Positions 15,581-24,634 of a DNA stretch of 64,000 nt are shown piece after piece. The position numbers and the translations under genes were made by a program. Within the stretch, counting starts at the first letter, position 1, and the number at the start of each line of letters is the position of its first letter. The stretch comes from JAAUSY01 sp964526735. GTDB lineage: Bacteria; Chloroflexota; Chloroflexia; Chloroflexales; Chloroflexaceae. The notes beneath the pieces were generated by a model. That model was given only the letters and a program-made list of their open reading frames with translations, was not told the origin of the DNA and searched no databases. Where the stretch lies: contig CAZGLO010000009.1 in assembly GCA_964526735.1 (NCBI GenBank), positions 1 through 64,000 on the forward strand. Direction: 5' to 3'.

Positions 15581-18500
15581 TTATCGGATAATGTTTGGCA
15601 AGAACAGCGTCTCGAAACCGTTCTCCACCGTACCGTCAATGTCCTCTGCTGAGGAACTTGAGAATGAGACTGGCAAGTCCTGAGTGAATTGAACCAACGT
15701 TTGCTCAGAAGCATCCGAGACAACGTTGAATGAGAGAGTGGCAATCTCCCCATCGTCAAATGTAGAGATTGGATCTGATGTACTGACAAGCAGCACCTTC
15801 ACAATACCTTTCTCTTGATCGACTTTTGCTTCTCGGTGTTCAAATCCCTCTGGAACATCGAATGAGACTGCTTCCTCGTTGAGACTAAGCACGTTTGGAT
15901 CGTATCCCAAGGAGAAAGTGACACCAGCGATATCTTCCCCATCTGTTTCGATAGAAACTGGAACAACAACATTCTGTCCTGGTGTTGTCTGGAGAAGTCC
16001 CTCTATTGAGAGAGAAGGTTCACCCACTGGCTTCAGTGCACTGGTGCTAGCCATGTTGGAGGGTGTAGGTGCGCCGCACGCATCTGGCCCATTGAGGATC
16101 TTGAGGCTGGTACAAACCAGATCTGTACCATTGATGACCGTTTCTTTTCCTGTAGTTGGGTCAGCTGGCTTAGCATCACACCCTTCTGGGACACCTGCAA
16201 AGCTGCTCGTTGGTGCTTCAGTCCACTTCCTGTCGGAGTCAAGAATCTCCACTTTGATTGCCACGATGTCAGTACCATTGACTACTCCATTGTTGTTGCA
16301 GTCACCTCGTGGAGCACCGACTCTAAGAACTTTACTCTCCTTGATGGATGGATCTGCCTGGGATGTAACAGTGACCGTGATTATGTTTGTCACGCTACTC
16401 GAGGTCTCCACGATAGCAGGGGTCTCAAGTTCAACGTCGGCTGTGTCAATTCCCTCGATCTCAACCATCTTCGGATAAGTGAAGTTCCATCCTGCTTCGT
16501 CGGTAATGTCTATGTCGTATGTATCCTTCTCAGGACCACCGTTCATGATCTGGAAGGCCACTTTCTTCGCCTTGCTGAAGCTCATATCAATGGTCTGAGG
16601 AGCAACAACAGAGACATCCCGAAGGATAGTGTTGCGCTTGATCTCAACCTTGCCACCCGCCTCGATGGCACCGTTGATGTTGGCAGGAGTAATGATACCA
16701 CCATTCCCGACAGCGAGGGTCACATTGTTCACTGCTCGGATGTTGTTCCCCGTGCCCAGGAAGTTGATGTTGGCATTGTTGCCACCGAAGAGCGTCACGT
16801 TCCAACCAAAGATGGTTGTCCGGTTGAGGCAGAAGGTCGTTGGCTCGATAACAACATACCCCGCCCGTGAGCAATAGGTGTCGGTGCTATCACACCCGCC
16901 GTCGCCCGCATAGTGCGTTCCGCACTTGAGGTGGACGTTTGGCAGAGAGATAAGCTTCAGTCTTCCACCCATTCCGGGGATCTGTGACCGGGTCTGGACG
17001 TTTCCGCCCTTGCCAGCGCAGGAGGTACCCACATTGATGAGAGAGCCACCGGGTCCACGATATTTACCCCATATATGGGTTTCGCCGCCATTACCGGCTT
17101 TGGCTCCCCGAGTGTCACTGGTGATGTCACCACCATCGCCACCACAGATTGTACCACTATTGACGGTATTCTTGGCGAGGATCATGGTTTCGCCACCAGA
17201 GCCAGCAAATTGCTCACTATCGCTACCGCGGCCAGCCTGGATCGTTCCTTCGTTGAAGAATGGCGTGGCCCGCATCGTGATAGAGGCTCCAGCACGTCCG
17301 TACAGTGACATGTAGTCAGGTGCATCCTTACCGATGATCTTGCCGGTCTCGGCGTTGTAGATCATACCGGAAGAATTGATGTTTATGTCCTGCAGGTCAT
17401 CACTCTGGAGCGTGCCGTGGTTGCACAGCCCAGCAATAGAGACTTGCGAACCGGGAGCGGTGACCGTTCGACCTTCGCCTATTTGCACGATATCGCTGCT
17501 GTTTGGAATTCGCTTCGGGTCCCACGTTTCTTTCACACCCCAGTTTGTGGATGTGATAAGATTGGAAGTTCTGATGGTTGGATTGCAGTCAGGAACCGTT
17601 GGCAACACTTGACTGTCGCAGTCATCACCTTCACACGTTGGCATGTCGAAGCAGGTTGGGCAGGCAGGAGGCACGATGCCGCCACCGCCGCCGCCACCGC
17701 CAGGAGGCGTGTCACCGCCGCCGCCGCCGCCAGGAGGCGTGTCACCGCCACCGCCAGGAGGCGTGTTACCGCCGCCGCCACCGCCGCCGCCGCCGCCAGG
17801 AGGCGTGTTACCGCCACCGCCGCCGCCGCCAGTGTCGCAGGCTTTTCCTGTGCCCTTGAAGATGACGCCATCGCCACCATCGTGGTGCTCAACCCGGTAA
17901 GTGCAGGTCTCGCCACACGGCGCACAGAGTTTGACCGTCACCGGAACGCACTCTTTGTCCTTGAGCGTCAGGCTTGCGGGTGACACCGACATGGTACAGC
18001 CATCAGCACCTTCGATTGCCGTGTTGAGATTGATTGTCTGGACACTACCTTCGTGATTACAGACATTAATCTCCCGCTCAACACACCCATCGATTGGGTC
18101 GTCCATAATGTCCAGATTGCGCTGTCGCTGCAAGGTACAAGACTTGCCTGCGCCATAGCCATCTGGAGCCACCATCTTGATACGGACACAGTAGTGACCG
18201 CTCACCGGTGGTGACCATTTCACGCTCTTCGTCACTGACCCACCCGCGGGGATGGTGATGTCGTTGATGGTCTCCACCTCGTCGAACCACTGACCAATTC
18301 CCAGCCCAGAGATGTAGAACGTGAAGGAGACGGTGTGATCCTGGGCTGTCTTGTTCTCCTTCGTGAAGGACAGAGTAGTTTCTTGGCCCTTCACCACCGG
18401 ATAGGGGTTAACCACGATGTTCTTGCCATCGAAGGCGAAGCCAGGCTCGTTACAGCAGATGTCTGTAGTGGCATCGCACGGGCAAATCGTGCCTCTGGTC

Positions 18501-21500
18501 TCGAACCGGGTACCATCATCGCCCGTATCCGTTTCGAGGTGGTAGACACAATGGCCTTCGCACGGCGTACAAATCTTAACTTCCACATCCACACATTGGC
18601 CTGGTTTGACTGTCACGGTTGGCTCAGCCAGCATCAGTTGTGCATTACACTCTGCCGAACCTTCCTGCTTGACAAGTGAGAGGTTGATATCCTGGATCTT
18701 GTCAGGGTCAGGGTTACAGACCTTCACAGAGCGTTTCTGGCATCCGTTCTGAATAGGCCAGATGTCGATGTTGCGCTGGCGGACGAGTTCACATCCGTCC
18801 TTGCCCTCGACAATCATCTTGACGCGAACACAGTAGTGACCAGTGTTGCCCGGGTGCCACGTAACGCTCTTAGTGACTGTCCCATTGGCAGGGATGGACA
18901 CGTTGGTGAGCGTGTCAATCTCGTCGAACCACTGGCCAACCCCCAGCCCAGAGACATAGAACTTAAGTGTGACCACCTGCTCCGTAGCCGTGCGATTGCG
19001 GCGGGTGAAGGAAAGGGTGGTTTCCTGGCCTGCCAAGACTGGGTAAGGCGAAACGTTGATGTTCGTATCGATGTACCGTGTGGCCCAAACGTCGTCGCAG
19101 GCAGAAGGTGTGTCGCCACCAGGAGGTGTGTCACCAGGAGGCGTGTCACCGCCGCCGCCGCCGCCGCCGCCAGGAGGCGTGTCGCCGCCACCACCGCCAC
19201 CGCCAGGTGGTGGGCAATCGGGGCTTTCCTTGGTGATGGTCACCGTATCCGGCTTATCACCATCGGCGTAGCCCACGGTGTAGACGCATTGGTCGTCGCC
19301 GTTCATCCCACACTGGGGAGTACACACGCCAACTTCCACTTCCACACACGCGCCTGCTTCCACCGTCACGCTGTTCTTGTCCAGCTCCGCCGTACAACTT
19401 GCGTGGCCGGAGAGTTTCGTCAATGCCAGGTGGTAATCCTGCGTTGTGCTGGTGTCGTTGCACACATCGATGGTCTGTTGATGACATCCTACGCTCTTCT
19501 CCCCAACATTGAGGTTCCGATTGCGGATCATCTTACAGCTGCGCTCACCGTGGACGGTCATTTCCACGCGCGTGCAGTAGTGGCCGGACTTAGGCGGATA
19601 CCAATCCGCGCTCTTGGTCACTTGCTCGCCCGCAGCGACCGGCACATTCTCGACGGTACCGATGGGTTTCTTATTCCCCCACTGGCCAATCCCCAGTCCT
19701 GCAGCGAAGAAGTCAAACGTCACCACCTCGTCATTGGAGGTGCGGTTGCGCCACGTGAAGGAGAGGGTGGTATTTTGCCCCTCAATGATTGGCTGCGGTG
19801 CCACTGAGATGTTCGTGTCTCGGTACGCTGTGCGTGGATCACCACAGCAGACATCCTCTGTGGGGTCACAGGGAGCCGTTGGGCAATTCGGGCTTCGCTT
19901 CACGAACGTCGCCGTGTCTGGCTTGCTATCATCGGCATAGCCCACGGTGTAGGAGCATTCCATCCCACACTTGGGTGTGCAGATTTCCACTTCGACATCC
20001 ACACATGCCTCATCTTGAACGGTAACGCTTTCGCTTTCGGCAACCAAGCGTCCGCTGCAGTCAACATGACCGGAGTCTTTAATAATCTCCAACGGGAAGG
20101 TCTTTGCTTCACCAGAGTCGTTGCAAACTTGCATCTTAGAAGTGCTGCAACCTATCTCTGGCGGGTGTATGTTGAGATTGTGGTTGAAATCCTTAGTGCA
20201 GGAGTGCTCCCCGTGAACGATCATAACCACTTTGGCACAGTAGTGGCCGGTGAGCCCTGGCGACCACGTGGCACTCTCAGTGACAGTTTCTCCAGCAGGG
20301 ATAGTCACATTCTCGACGGTGCCGATATGTTGCTTATCCCACCACTGGCCAATCCCAAGACCTGCGACGTAGAACTTAAACGTCACTTCTTGGTCAACCC
20401 GCGTGTGATTGCGCTTGGTGATAGAGAGGCTTGTCTCTTGGCCCTTGATGACCGGCCGCGGCGAGACATGAACCGTCGTATCCTTCCGAACATCACAGCA
20501 GAGATTCTCGGTCGGCTCACACAGGGGGTATCGGCCGCAGCGTGCGCTTGTATCTTCACGCTCAAATGTGACCTCACCCTCGATGCCATCCCCATAGACC
20601 GTGTAGGAGCAGGAGCCGCATTGAGGGGTGCAGACTTGCACCTTGGCCGGGGCACACCTGCCTGCCGAAAGTGTCATCTCCGCAGGAACGATTGATGCGT
20701 CACATCCAAAGTCCCCAGCGTTCTTTCTGATGCCAAGCTCGAAGTTCTTGCGTTCATCTGAGGTGTTGCAGACATCAATCTCGCGAACCACACAGCCATG
20801 GCCAGGTTCCTGAATATCGAGGTTGCGATAGGCGTCCACCTGACAACCTTCATCCTCAACGATAGTCGTCACCTTCACACAGTGGTGACCGCTAAGCGGC
20901 GGGTTCCACGTGGCGCTCTTGGTGACTGACTCGCCAGCCGGGATAGTCACATCTTCCACCGTGCCAATGAGTTCACGGAACCATTGACCAATCCCAAGAC
21001 CGGAAGCGTAGAATTTGAAGGTAACCTTGTGGTCGACCGATGTGCGATTGTGCTTCGTGAAGGAGAGAGTGGTCTCTTGGCCCTTGATGATAGGCATCGG
21101 AGAGACCTGAATGCGATCGTCAGCATAGCGTCGCGCCGTTGCCTTGCAGCACAAGCTCTCGGTCTCATCACAAGCATTGCACGCTTCGGTGTTGGTATCT
21201 GACTCAAACAAAATGCCGTCGGTATCTTCCTCATACTCAAGTCGATAGGAGCATGAAGCACATTCCGGCGTGCAGATTTGCACTTGTGCATTAACGCACG
21301 TCTCACCCTTGATGGTCAGGTTTTCCGGCAACACTTTACCTTCACACCCTGCATCGCCTCCATTGTTGATGAGGTCGAGGTGGTAGGTACGAATGTCTTC
21401 GTGTGAGTTGCACACTTGGACATTCTGCATGTGGCACCCTGGATCAGGAGGTAAGGTATTAATATTCTTCCGTCGAACGAGTTCACACCCAGTGTCTGCG

Positions 21501-22903
21501 GTCATCTTGACACGAACGCAGTAGTGGCCACTGACTGATGGGTTCCACGAAACACTCTCGGTGACTGACTCGCCAGCCGGGATAGTCACATCGTTGACAG
21601 TCTTAATTTTATCGAACCACTGACCAATTCCCAATCCAGAGACTTGGAAGCTAAGGGAGACGGTGTGGTCGACCGATGTGCGATTGTACTTCGTGAAAGA
21701 GAGTGTTCTTTCTTCTCCCACCTGGATGGGACCGCGGGGAGTGACTTTGATATTGGTGTCACGGTAGCGTGTCCGCCAGTCATCACAGCAGATGTCCTCT
21801 GCAGGATCGCAGATATCCACACAGTCGTGCCAGGCGATAGCACCGGTAAGGTATGCGGAGTCACCGTATGCTTCATACTCGTCGCCCGGAGTTGTGAACT
21901 GGTCCACACCTTCTGGTGTTTGGGGGGAGTACAGATCCACCTTAACTTGTTGGGTATCCGCTGGAACATTGGGAAGAACGATTTCTTCGATGTTCAGCTG
22001 ATAGCGGTCTGGCTCGGCGTCGGTGATAACCTTCTCAACCTCGACGCCACCTGCGCGAGCCCGCAACACCACAATGCGGTGGTCTTTTCCTGTACACTCA
22101 GGGAGTGGGTTTCCTTCACCGTGGCACCGCGGATCTTTCTCGATGAACGATGCTTTAACATGCACATCCATCTGCATCGGCAGTGGTTCCGGCAAGGTGA
22201 GCTCCATCTCAGCTGTGTTAACGCTGTCGGGATACCCCTTATCGCCACCCCAGGAGGGCTTTATCGTTGTTTCGCCAACAGCCGTTTTCTTTCGGGCTGA
22301 TGGAATAGCGACGTAGGCGAGGAATCCCTCAGTGGACTCCAGAAGCTTGCCATCGCTGTCGACGTCATCAACGATATTGCCATCCGCGTCTGTCTTGACC
22401 GAGTATGTCTCCCCAGCCTCACCCGCGAACTCAAATGAGTAACCAGGGTGTTCTCCTATTCGGGTGGTGACATACCGAGACACATCGCCAGCTGGCAACT
22501 CTTCTGTTCCCTTTTGAAAGGTGATTTCTTGTGGGGGATCTTGATAATATGTCTTCCCCGCAAGCTGGAGAACAGACCAGATTGCATTCCCTGGGATGGT
22601 CAAGGTCTTCTCTGACAGATCGGGATAGAACTTGGTTTTCATCCCCGTGCCAAAGACATCAACAGATTGTGCTTGACAGGTAAACGAAAATGAACGGTCG
22701 GCCTGAGACTCTGCCTGAGGCTCTCGGAGTTGTGAATCAACAGATGATATTGTGATTTCGCCTTCCTCTGCTGGGTCTGCAGCATAGGAATAATGCGATG
22801 TTGCAGTAGCTACGGAAATGGCCAAAAATGCCACGATGGCAAGAATCGCCTTGAGCTTCTTCAACACCGCGTGACGAGAGTAAGAGTGTTCTTTAGATGA
22901 CAT
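15581..22903 (-). CDS. giant Cys-rich secreted surface protein with dockerin and cohesin modules
   Basis: 2440 residues with a signal peptide (about 1-42). Order: a ~280-residue Cys-bounded domain (about 72-361) also found twice in the TadG-like protein; six repeats of roughly 190-200 residues, each a CARDB-like half (GQETTLSFTK, GLGIGQWFDE, VTIPAGESVT, SGHYCVRVKM) and a Cys-rich half (VCN, ICTPxCG); Gly/Pro linkers (PPGGGGG) after repeats 4 and 6; a beta-helix-like region rich in Gly and Asn; a beta domain near 2090-2170; a dockerin dyad (GDCNNNGVVNGTDIVAIK and VINGTDLVCTSLKIL); a C-terminal cohesin-like domain; and the tail ETLFLPNIIR. GAGAGG precedes the ATG by seven bases. Dozens of Cys imply disulfide bonding outside the cell, matching the nearby DsbA-like gene. 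An adhesin or fibre role is inferred. Confidence 0.8.
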   Translation of the reverse strand: MSSKEHSYSRHAVLKKLKAILAIVAFLAISVATATSHYSYAADPAEEGEITISSVDSQLREPQAESQADRSFSFTCQAQSVDVFGTGMKTKFYPDLSEKTLTIPGNAIWSVLQLAGKTYYQDPPQEITFQKGTEELPAGDVSRYVTTRIGEHPGYSFEFAGEAGETYSVKTDADGNIVDDVDSDGKLLESTEGFLAYVAIPSARKKTAVGETTIKPSWGGDKGYPDSVNTAEMELTLPEPLPMQMDVHVKASFIEKDPRCHGEGNPLPECTGKDHRIVVLRARAGGVEVEKVITDAEPDRYQLNIEEIVLPNVPADTQQVKVDLYSPQTPEGVDQFTTPGDEYEAYGDSAYLTGAIAWHDCVDICDPAEDICCDDWRTRYRDTNIKVTPRGPIQVGEERTLSFTKYNRTSVDHTVSLSFQVSGLGIGQWFDKIKTVNDVTIPAGESVTESVSWNPSVSGHYCVRVKMTADTGCELVRRKNINTLPPDPGCHMQNVQVCNSHEDIRTYHLDLINNGGDAGCEGKVLPENLTIKGETCVNAQVQICTPECASCSYRLEYEEDTDGILFESDTNTEACNACDETESLCCKATARRYADDRIQVSPMPIIKGQETTLSFTKHNRTSVDHKVTFKFYASGLGIGQWFRELIGTVEDVTIPAGESVTKSATWNPPLSGHHCVKVTTIVEDEGCQVDAYRNLDIQEPGHGCVVREIDVCNTSDERKNFELGIRKNAGDFGCDASIVPAEMTLSAGRCAPAKVQVCTPQCGSCSYTVYGDGIEGEVTFEREDTSARCGRYPLCEPTENLCCDVRKDTTVHVSPRPVIKGQETSLSITKRNHTRVDQEVTFKFYVAGLGIGQWWDKQHIGTVENVTIPAGETVTESATWSPGLTGHYCAKVVMIVHGEHSCTKDFNHNLNIHPPEIGCSTSKMQVCNDSGEAKTFPLEIIKDSGHVDCSGRLVAESESVTVQDEACVDVEVEICTPKCGMECSYTVGYADDSKPDTATFVKRSPNCPTAPCDPTEDVCCGDPRTAYRDTNISVAPQPIIEGQNTTLSFTWRNRTSNDEVVTFDFFAAGLGIGQWGNKKPIGTVENVPVAAGEQVTKSADWYPPKSGHYCTRVEMTVHGERSCKMIRNRNLNVGEKSVGCHQQTIDVCNDTSTTQDYHLALTKLSGHASCTAELDKNSVTVEAGACVEVEVGVCTPQCGMNGDDQCVYTVGYADGDKPDTVTITKESPDCPPPGGGGGGGDTPPGGGGGGGGDTPPGDTPPGGDTPSACDDVWATRYIDTNINVSPYPVLAGQETTLSFTRRNRTATEQVVTLKFYVSGLGVGQWFDEIDTLTNVSIPANGTVTKSVTWHPGNTGHYCVRVKMIVEGKDGCELVRQRNIDIWPIQNGCQKRSVKVCNPDPDKIQDINLSLVKQEGSAECNAQLMLAEPTVTVKPGQCVDVEVKICTPCEGHCVYHLETDTGDDGTRFETRGTICPCDATTDICCNEPGFAFDGKNIVVNPYPVVKGQETTLSFTKENKTAQDHTVSFTFYISGLGIGQWFDEVETINDITIPAGGSVTKSVKWSPPVSGHYCVRIKMVAPDGYGAGKSCTLQRQRNLDIMDDPIDGCVEREINVCNHEGSVQTINLNTAIEGADGCTMSVSPASLTLKDKECVPVTVKLCAPCGETCTYRVEHHDGGDGVIFKGTGKACDTGGGGGGGNTPPGGGGGGGGGGNTPPGGGGDTPPGGGGGGDTPPGGGGGGGGIVPPACPTCFDMPTCEGDDCDSQVLPTVPDCNPTIRTSNLITSTNWGVKETWDPKRIPNSSDIVQIGEGRTVTAPGSQVSIAGLCNHGTLQSDDLQDININSSGMIYNAETGKIIGKDAPDYMSLYGRAGASITMRATPFFNEGTIQAGRGSDSEQFAGSGGETMILAKNTVNSGTICGGDGGDITSDTRGAKAGNGGETHIWGKYRGPGGSLINVGTSCAGKGGNVQTRSQIPGMGGRLKLISLPNVHLKCGTHYAGDGGCDSTDTYCSRAGYVVIEPTTFCLNRTTIFGWNVTLFGGNNANINFLGTGNNIRAVNNVTLAVGNGGIITPANINGAIEAGGKVEIKRNTILRDVSVVAPQTIDMSFSKAKKVAFQIMNGGPEKDTYDIDITDEAGWNFTYPKMVEIEGIDTADVELETPAIVETSSSVTNIITVTVTSQADPSIKESKVLRVGAPRGDCNNNGVVNGTDIVAIKVEILDSDRKWTEAPTSSFAGVPEGCDAKPADPTTGKETVINGTDLVCTSLKILNGPDACGAPTPSNMASTSALKPVGEPSLSIEGLLQTTPGQNVVVPVSIETDGEDIAGVTFSLGYDPNVLSLNEEAVSFDVPEGFEHREAKVDQEKGIVKVLLVSTSDPISTFDDGEIATLSFNVVSDASEQTLVQFTQDLPVSFSSSSAEDIDGTVENGFETLFLPNIIR

Positions 22904-23880
22904 AGCAATGCCTCTCTCGACTCTTTACCTAATTGTTTCCAATGACGGGTCGTTGTAGCGAACAAACAATTACATGGGGTAAGGCTACAGTGTGATTATT
23001 GATGGTCACCCATATAAAACCAACAAATGTACACTAGAGCGATGGAGTTTTCCCTGCATGTACTTCTTAATTAATACACCCAGAGAAGAAAAGTCCTTAT
23101 TAGTGGTCTTGTTTCAAATAAGGTAGTCGCAAAAAAATAAGGCTTATTCACTTTTGCAGAGCGTTGCCGCCTTATCTTTAATGGATGTGGTACAATGTTC
23201 CCAGGGCAGGTACAACCTTATGATTTCGTGTTTCACGCGGTTCACCACCTGAGATGTATTCTTTTGTGGAGGATTGGAAACTACTTTCGTATAGGGGGAA
23301 TGTGGTTTTTTGTTTTGGTTGTAAGCTATTGATGTTACTTGACTGTTTCCTCCCTCGCCCTTTCACAAAGAGCCCTTTGTTTTCGGGCCTCTGTAGTACG
23401 GTGCAACTCCATTATATTGCCTGTTTCTGGAGATGTCAAGGCTTCATTAAGGTTCTTAACTTTTGTAAACAAATTTGTCTCGTCCATAAATGTTTCAAAG
23501 TATCAAACAAATGTTAAAATAAAGCTTAACAATGCGGTCTGATTTGTATGGAAAGACCTGTAAATGTGTCAATATTAATTAATTGTTTTTTTAATTTTTG
23601 TATTATATAAATAGCCAAACACCCCTCTCCCCCGCCTTTCATATTATAAAGTATAAGACAGGGGTCAAGGGCGACACCCTCTCCCCCCTACTCGCCACCT
23701 TCCGAAAAAAGATACAGTACTAACAGACTATTGTCTCATGGTATAGCAGAAGCTATAATGCAAACAGTAGCAAAACTGGCTGGTGCAGGCGGAGCCATTG
23801 GGAAATCCGTAAGAATATGCTCGTTTGTAGGAGCAACAGCCACCGTTTGTAGCAAGGACAACCTGGTAGGTGGGGATGTT
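22904..23880. other. AT-rich divergent intergenic region
   Basis: About 980 bases separate the minus-strand giant gene from the plus-strand Tad genes. The central part (23000-23620) is markedly AT-rich. No convincing gene was found. In particular I saw no short Flp prepilin with a G/x-E leader. It should hold the promoters for both arms. Confidence 0.6.
23583..23611 (+). promoter_or_regulatory. putative promoter of the Tad locus
   Basis: TTGTTT (23583-23588) and TATAAA (23606-23611) are spaced by 17 bases in an AT-rich tract. It would leave a leader of about 265 bases before tadE. The AT-richness makes chance matches likelier. Confidence 0.4.
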
Positions 23881-24552
23881 ATGAAGAAGACGAACGACGG
23901 TAAAAAGGGATCACGAGGGCATGATTATACTCATCATGCTGGTCATTCTGGCCACCCAAAGCAGTCCAGCCAATCTGGGCAATCATTGGTTGAGATGTCT
24001 TTTGTGCTCCCGATGCTTATTCTGATCCTTTTTGCGATTGTCGATATAAGCTACTACATCTATTGTTATGGTATGGTTTATTCAGCGGCGCGCCGAGCGA
24101 GCGATGCGGCTGCCTACCTCCCACCCTACCCCTCTCGTCTGGACGGCACCGCCGAGGATGACGACGCATACGATATATCTGACCCATGTGTGCAAGCGAT
24201 TGTCCGGTGGGCACAAAAAGGTGCGGTGCTTGTCGACCTCGAGGATATTGACACCAACCGCGACAAGTTTACGATTACCTACTTGGAGTGGAAGGAAGTT
24301 GAGGAAGATGGCGAGAAGGTTATGAAGATGGTTCCCATCACATCGAAGGGGAAAGAAGCCCGCCAAGTTGGCAATTCTGTCCGTGTGACGATCAACTATA
24401 CGGTTGAGCCGCTCACCCCTTTGTTTGGGATGTTCCCCTTTGGCGACGAGGGCCGCATGGAGTTGCGTGCATCATCCATTCGGACGATCCAAGGACGCGG
24501 TGAATCGCTCCCCAACCCCGACAACGATGGAGTTATCATCTGCAATCCGTAG
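23881..24552 (+). CDS. tadE: TadE-like minor pseudopilin
   Basis: 223 residues. After a polar His/Ser/Gln-rich N-terminus comes the TadE signature GQSLVEMSFVLPMLILILF, with the Glu at +5 of a pilin-like hydrophobic helix (about residues 37-62), then an extracytoplasmic domain. TadE proteins are processed and assembled with the Flp/Tad pilus. The start at 23881 is chosen because AGGTGGGG lies five bases upstream; the reading frame extends 50 codons further but without a binding site. It is first of a run of plus-strand Tad genes, 82 bases ahead of the next. Confidence 0.85.
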   Translation: MKKTNDGKKGSRGHDYTHHAGHSGHPKQSSQSGQSLVEMSFVLPMLILILFAIVDISYYIYCYGMVYSAARRASDAAAYLPPYPSRLDGTAEDDDAYDISDPCVQAIVRWAQKGAVLVDLEDIDTNRDKFTITYLEWKEVEEDGEKVMKMVPITSKGKEARQVGNSVRVTINYTVEPLTPLFGMFPFGDEGRMELRASSIRTIQGRGESLPNPDNDGVIICNP

Positions 24553-24634
24553 GGTTCTTTGTCCCGCCGCCCCCAGAAAGGTGTAGATTTCCACGAAGCC
24601 GCACGGCTCGCGAAATGAGGAATAGAGGTCCGGT

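Noticed and set aside
17641..17850. GCC/ACC repeat tract that could be read as a CRISPR-like or G-quadruplex array
   Set aside because: It is the coding sequence of Gly/Pro hinges in the 2440-residue protein. Units are irregular, there are no spacers, and the G-runs are only two bases long.
13366..22903. Cellulosome components
   Set aside because: Cohesin and dockerin modules occur, but there are no glycoside hydrolases or cellulose-binding modules anywhere near.
23731..23880. TadE frame extended 50 codons upstream to an ATG at 23731
   Set aside because: No ribosome binding site and no pilin-like leader there, while a good site precedes 23881.
23740..23880. c-di-GMP class I riboswitch upstream of tadE
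   Set aside because: A GCAAA-like piece and GGTAGGTGGGG near the end are suggestive, but the conserved ACGCAAAGCC core is missing.
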